Shown: positions 6,497 to 6,786 of the stretch, one piece after another
Position numbering within the stretch: the stretch's first letter is position 1
Layout: each line of letters starts with the position of its first letter
NCBI GenBank assembly: GCA_937899305.1
Contig: CALDJV010000124.1
Span: 1-6,786 of the forward strand
Source: an uncultured Cytophagaceae bacterium
Lineage (GTDB): Bacteria; Bacteroidota; Bacteroidia; Cytophagales; Microscillaceae
Reading direction: 5' to 3'
DNA: 6,786 nucleotides
Made by a program: the position numbers and the translations under genes
The notes under the pieces: generated by a model
What the model saw: only the letters and a program-made list of their open reading frames with translations
Databases searched by the model: none
Told to the model about the DNA's origin: nothing

Positions 6497-6540
6497 ATAA
6501 TAAAAAAAGAAGAAGAGATATAAAACTTTAAGGATGCTTT

Positions 6541-6786
6541 GTTGGGTTGCTCTATTATTAAATTGTTCCGCTTCGCTCATTGTTCTATGGCTAAATGGTT
6601 GCGCGAAGCAACACACTTTAATGATTAGCCTTTGGCAGAACTTGAACTTCGTTCTGCAGTTTTTAATTGTTGATGATTGATTTCTAGTTTGTCTATGCTC
6701 AGGACTAAAGGTTACGCTTTGCGTTACTATGGACCATCGACCAATGCTGTTTAGCACAAGTGCAGAGCTCCCTTTGGTCGGTTCCT
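6541..6786. other. Gene-free region rich in hairpins; possible dispersed intergenic element
   Basis: I see no credible gene here; open frames have no family resemblance. The region contains an unusual number of inverted repeats. GGCTAA (6589-6594) pairs with TTAGCC (6625-6630) around an inner GTTGC/GCAAC hairpin (6598-6612). An alternative stem pairs TGTT-CC-GCTTCGC (6564-6576) with GCGAAGC-AACA (6603-6613) and excludes the inner hairpin. GCAGAAC (6635-6641) pairs with GTTCTGC (6651-6657). GTTACGC/GCGTTAC with one T-T mismatch spans 6711-6727. CGACCAA (6738-6744) pairs with TTGGTCG (6774-6780), with a TGCT/AGCA stem directly inside its left arm. The element may continue past the window end. 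A structured RNA, a palindromic mini-element family, or an extended regulatory leader are all possible; the strand is unknown. Confidence 0.45.

Noticed and set aside
6479..6757. 92-codon open frame on the minus strand in the last region
   Set aside because: Low-complexity end (LYLFFFFYYLVF), no family resemblance, and it overlaps the hairpin-rich region; most likely non-coding.
1..6786. CRISPR array, tRNA, rRNA, insertion sequence or known anti-phage system
   Set aside because: I saw no regularly spaced direct repeats, clover-leaf patterns, transposase motifs or defence protein domains.

Overview
The window reads as chromosomal DNA of a Bacteroidota bacterium, most likely a marine gliding Cytophagales member of the Microscilla / Flammeovirgaceae type. 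This is inferred from the protein styles: a 23-residue leucine-rich-repeat (LRR) protein with an IELALEIGK-type N-terminal region, and a subtilase with the DVGFDG active-site style. It is also inferred from A-rich translation starts with little Shine-Dalgarno sequence, and from a TAnnTTTG-type -7 box ahead of the first gene. No species is claimed from the sequence alone.

Layout. At 1-214 lies a leader with one good Bacteroidota-type promoter box. At 215-1066 (+) is a class I SAM-dependent methyltransferase with a basic, aromatic N-terminus. Its stop codon sits inside a 9-bp hairpin that forms a terminator, which works best for the convergent gene. At 1104-2414 (-) is a cytosolic Xaa-Pro aminopeptidase (M24B, pepP) with all metal ligands intact. 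A 319-bp divergent intergenic region follows. At 2734-4329 (+) is a secreted S8 subtilisin-like protease. At 4320-5378 (+) is an LRR protein that starts at a TTG codon inside the end of the protease gene (10-bp overlap). At 5419-5634 (+) is a 71-residue YodC/DUF2158-like protein. An 11-bp hairpin then separates this from the convergent 5685-6446 (-) gene, a DHRS4-like short-chain dehydrogenase. The final 340 bp carry no convincing gene but are rich in inverted repeats and look like a structured, possibly dispersed, intergenic element.

How the genes relate. The only tight genetic unit is protease -> LRR protein (overlapping, probably translationally coupled) -> YodC-like protein (40 bp downstream, same strand). 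The protease has a Sec signal peptide and the LRR protein has none, so the two products probably end up in different compartments. Their coupling is therefore the most puzzling point of the window. The other three genes look like independent housekeeping or envelope-modification genes. No CRISPR array, tRNA, rRNA, transposase or known defence system was seen. The best candidates for something undescribed are the coupled protease/LRR pair and the structured 3'-terminal region.
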